DNA from: Siphonodentalium dalli
Lineage: Eukaryota > Mollusca > Scaphopoda > Gadilida > Siphonodentaliidae
Assembly (NCBI GenBank): GCA_032622095.1
Contig: CP136062.1
Location: forward strand, 225,446,578 to 225,510,577
Direction: 5' to 3'
Length of the DNA: 64,000 bases
Below, piece after piece: positions 62,145 through 64,000 of the stretch. Position numbers and translations under genes: made by a program. Numbering within the stretch: position 1 is the stretch's first letter; every line of letters starts with the position of its first letter. The notes below the pieces were generated by a model. The model ran no database searches. It worked only from the letters and a program-made list of their open reading frames with translations, and had not been told where the DNA came from.

Positions 62145-62553
62145 TTAAACATGAACAATTCTACGAGACTTAACATCAACCCACTTCAAAAATGCAGCAG
62201 CAAAATCAAACTCAGACACAGATGGTCCTTCGATAGAAATTTTCATTAGAGCATTGAGATAACGAACAGACAATCGATTGCGCGATTTTGTTTTAACAAT
62301 GTTTTGAATGGAGAAGGCTCGCTCGCAGTCGACTGTTGATACGGGAACACAAGACTAGCCGTTCGGCAAACTGACCAACAATCGTGAACAGTTCCTTGTG
62401 TTTCAGGGCGCACTGGCATCCATCATCGACGTCGTTGATGCTTTTCTTTGCTTTGATGAAGGATCGGAATGAGTTAATCTCGTCGATTATATCGTCGTCA
62501 GTAGTTGATGAGCTAGAAGTATTTTTATATATATATATATTTTTTTTAAACAT
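62145..62553 (-). pseudogene. hAT transposase C-terminal dimerisation domain remnant
   Basis: The minus strand reads DDDIIDEINSFRSFIKAKKS, then after a frameshift near 62345, VPVSTVDCERAFSIQNIVKT and SRNRLSVRYLNALMKISIEG, ending at a stop (62145-62147). 'PVST.DCERAFS' and 'KT..RNRLS...L..LM.I' are the hallmark of the hAT family C-terminal dimerisation domain. The frameshift and the missing middle mark it as inactive. Confidence 0.8.
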
Positions 62554-63083
62554 TATAAAATAATTTCCACGAGCAGTCCTGCTTTCTATGATATACTTTT
62601 GCCACGTTCTCTGGTGTTAATTCGTTTACAATCTTTGTGGCTCAATTGCCGTTAATTAATCTTGGATTATTTCATTTCAACATGAGACAATATATATATC
62701 AGAGCAGCTAATATTTATATTAAATCATTTTTGAACCATTACATTTAAAATAGTATCAGATAATGAGTTTTTCCATTCGAATATTAATCCACCTCGAATT
62801 TATAGAGTTATTGTTCTTGTTGCAGAACGTACATAATACGTTTCGTCGATTACCGCGAAATTCATAATTGTTTTCTTCTTCATAAAACGACAAATAGCCA
62901 TAAAATATATGCGGCATATGCCTGATTCACATTTGGCTGATTAACCTATTGTCTTACACTTGGTGCTCATAAACCTTGACCGTCATAAATACAATGTCAT
63001 CATAAATACGCATTGTGCAGTAGCCCCGTGAGTGACCAGACAAACAATGGGTGGGATTAGAGGATTAAATGTAAAATAATTAC

Positions 63084-63621
63084 CTTTTGCTGTTTCGTGC
63101 AGAGTGACGTAATCTTTCTTCAGATTAAAACAGCCTGCTACGAACAAATTGCTTATATATACTGCGTCGGTGCACACTTTACAAAACATACCTTTCTTCA
63201 CATTGTCATAAATCAACCACGGTCGGTTTAATTTCCACGCGTCTTTGAAGGTCCGTTTTGTCAGTAATGTCGGTCTGTTAGTCAATTTCGAAGGCGTCGT
63301 CGGAGTCTGGTTACTAATGTCTGTCCGTCTATGTAAATCAATCACACGTTCGTCTGTTACATCGTCAACAACAGTTACATCTGCAGGTCGTACGTCGTCT
63401 TTTTGTATGTCAGTCAATACACAGTCAGACGTAGGTAACGTAGGCAAAACTGTTTTGCGTCCAAAGAAGTCCGTCAGTTTTTTACCTTTCGTCACGGTAT
63501 CGTCGCACTCGGAACGTTTTCGTTTGAGACTCATTTTAGAAATGATTTGACGTTTGGTATCGCAGTCACTATTTAAGCAATCTAAAATAAACACAGTTTC
63601 TGTAACAACACCACCTGACAC
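63084..63621 (-). pseudogene. hAT transposase N-terminal exon with TTF-type zinc finger
   Basis: The open frame starts at 63621 (or at the internal Met of MSLKRKRSECDDTV, 63534) and contains KLTDFFGRK, a low-complexity Thr/Asp-rich linker, then LNRPWLIYDNVKKGMFCKVC and a Cys/His-bearing GCFNLKKDYVTLHETAK. This Cys-x2-Cys ... Cys ... His layout is the TTF-type zinc finger found at the start of KIAA1586/ZMYM-like hAT transposases. A donor (AAAAG|GTAATT at 63083) ends the exon. The transposase catalytic region that should follow is missing, so the product cannot be a working transposase. Confidence 0.75.
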
Positions 63622-64000
63622 GCGAGCATTAATGAACTCCCATCAGTGAGTTTGATTATGTATGAAATAAGGTGTTACCGTCTTGTGAAAACTAAAGACG
63701 ATTGCATCTCACTTTGTGATCGCTTGGTTAATAGTTGTCGACCGGGTTTCCCTTTGTAGTGTCCGCGATGTGGTTTCCCTTTGTACAGTCGGCGATATAT
63801 TCCCACCTTCGATGTTTCCGGACTAGATATTTCACATCACAGAATTGAAAACCCACTTGCCAAAATTTTTGCCAACTGAGATTTTTTTTTGCCAAATGAG
63901 ATTTTTTTTTGCCATTGGCAAATTTGGCAAGCGGCAGCGCGAACCCTGGGCTGGAGCCATACATTAAATTGATATTAAATTTTTTAATTAGATTTTAAAG

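Larger units (their letters stand above)
61909..63948 (-). mobile_element. hAT transposon, internally deleted, 8-bp target duplication
   Basis: Ends CAGGGTTGGCGCTG (61909) and CAGCGCGAACCCTG (63948) are inverted copies flanked by GGCTGGAG on both sides (61901-61908, 63949-63956). Subterminal TTGCCAAA repeats occur at both ends. Coding remnants on the minus strand are a TTF-type zinc-finger N-terminus and a hAT dimerisation C-terminus. The catalytic core is absent, so it is non-autonomous. Length 2,040 bp. Confidence 0.9.
61557..64000. mobile_element. TTAA MITE, family D, split by a hAT element; right end outside window
   Basis: Starts with TTAA AGGGGCACTGTA (61557) and follows the copy at 39790-40389 up to GGCTGGAG, is interrupted at 61909-63948, and resumes at 63949 with GGCTGGAGCCAT and the AT-rich tail. 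The right terminus lies beyond the window. Confidence 0.75.

Overview
The window reads as metazoan genomic DNA: AT-rich, with small exons in very long introns, GT-AG splice sites, and introns packed with satellites, MITEs, hAT elements and LINE fragments. A marine invertebrate, perhaps a mollusc, is the best guess, because such animals carry LBP/BPI genes and comparable repeat loads. No species can be named from sequence alone, and no prokaryotic operon, CRISPR array or confident RNA gene was seen.

The only host gene recognised is a plus-strand LBP/BPI-family gene (lipid-binding, lipopolysaccharide-recognition TULIP fold). It begins with a signal-peptide exon at 13730 and can be followed through twelve phase-compatible exons to 61233. 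A thirteenth candidate at 26031-26093 is weaker. The twelve exons give about 408 codons, and the last C-terminal residues (perhaps 70) should lie beyond base 64000. Key support is an unbroken reading phase across all joins, a cysteine pair (residues 147 and 177 of the assembled chain) placed like the conserved BPI disulfide, and a phenylalanine/proline/glutamate exon end matching the 'FLPEV' region of the family.

Layout. 1-13.6 kb: intergenic repeats, including a TTAA-flanked MITE, a mosaic of short repeats, a 5.5-kb inverted-repeat structure enclosing about 13 degenerate 190-bp units, and a PIF/Harbinger-like MITE. 13.7-29 kb: exons 1-2, separated by about 92 copies of a 56-bp satellite, then a 48-bp satellite (about 39 copies) and an inverted block of the 56-bp satellite (about 49 copies). 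29-38 kb: exons 3-6 and a 51-bp satellite (about 87 copies) in intron 5. 39-47 kb: exon 7, a reverse-transcriptase LINE interrupted by an 849-bp hAT-like element, and a second, opposed LINE fragment. 47-61.2 kb: exons 8-12, two of which end inside minisatellites that repeat the splice donor. 61.5-64 kb: a TTAA MITE split by a 2,040-bp internally deleted hAT transposon with an 8-bp target duplication.

The most unusual features are (i) an exon whose 5' splice site sits in a 45-bp tandem repeat, so that each downstream donor would add exactly 15 in-frame residues; (ii) a 56-bp satellite apparently amplified from the terminus of a TTAA MITE that is also present as single copies here; and (iii) nested insertions with readable target duplications, one of them with an empty-site paralogue in the same window.
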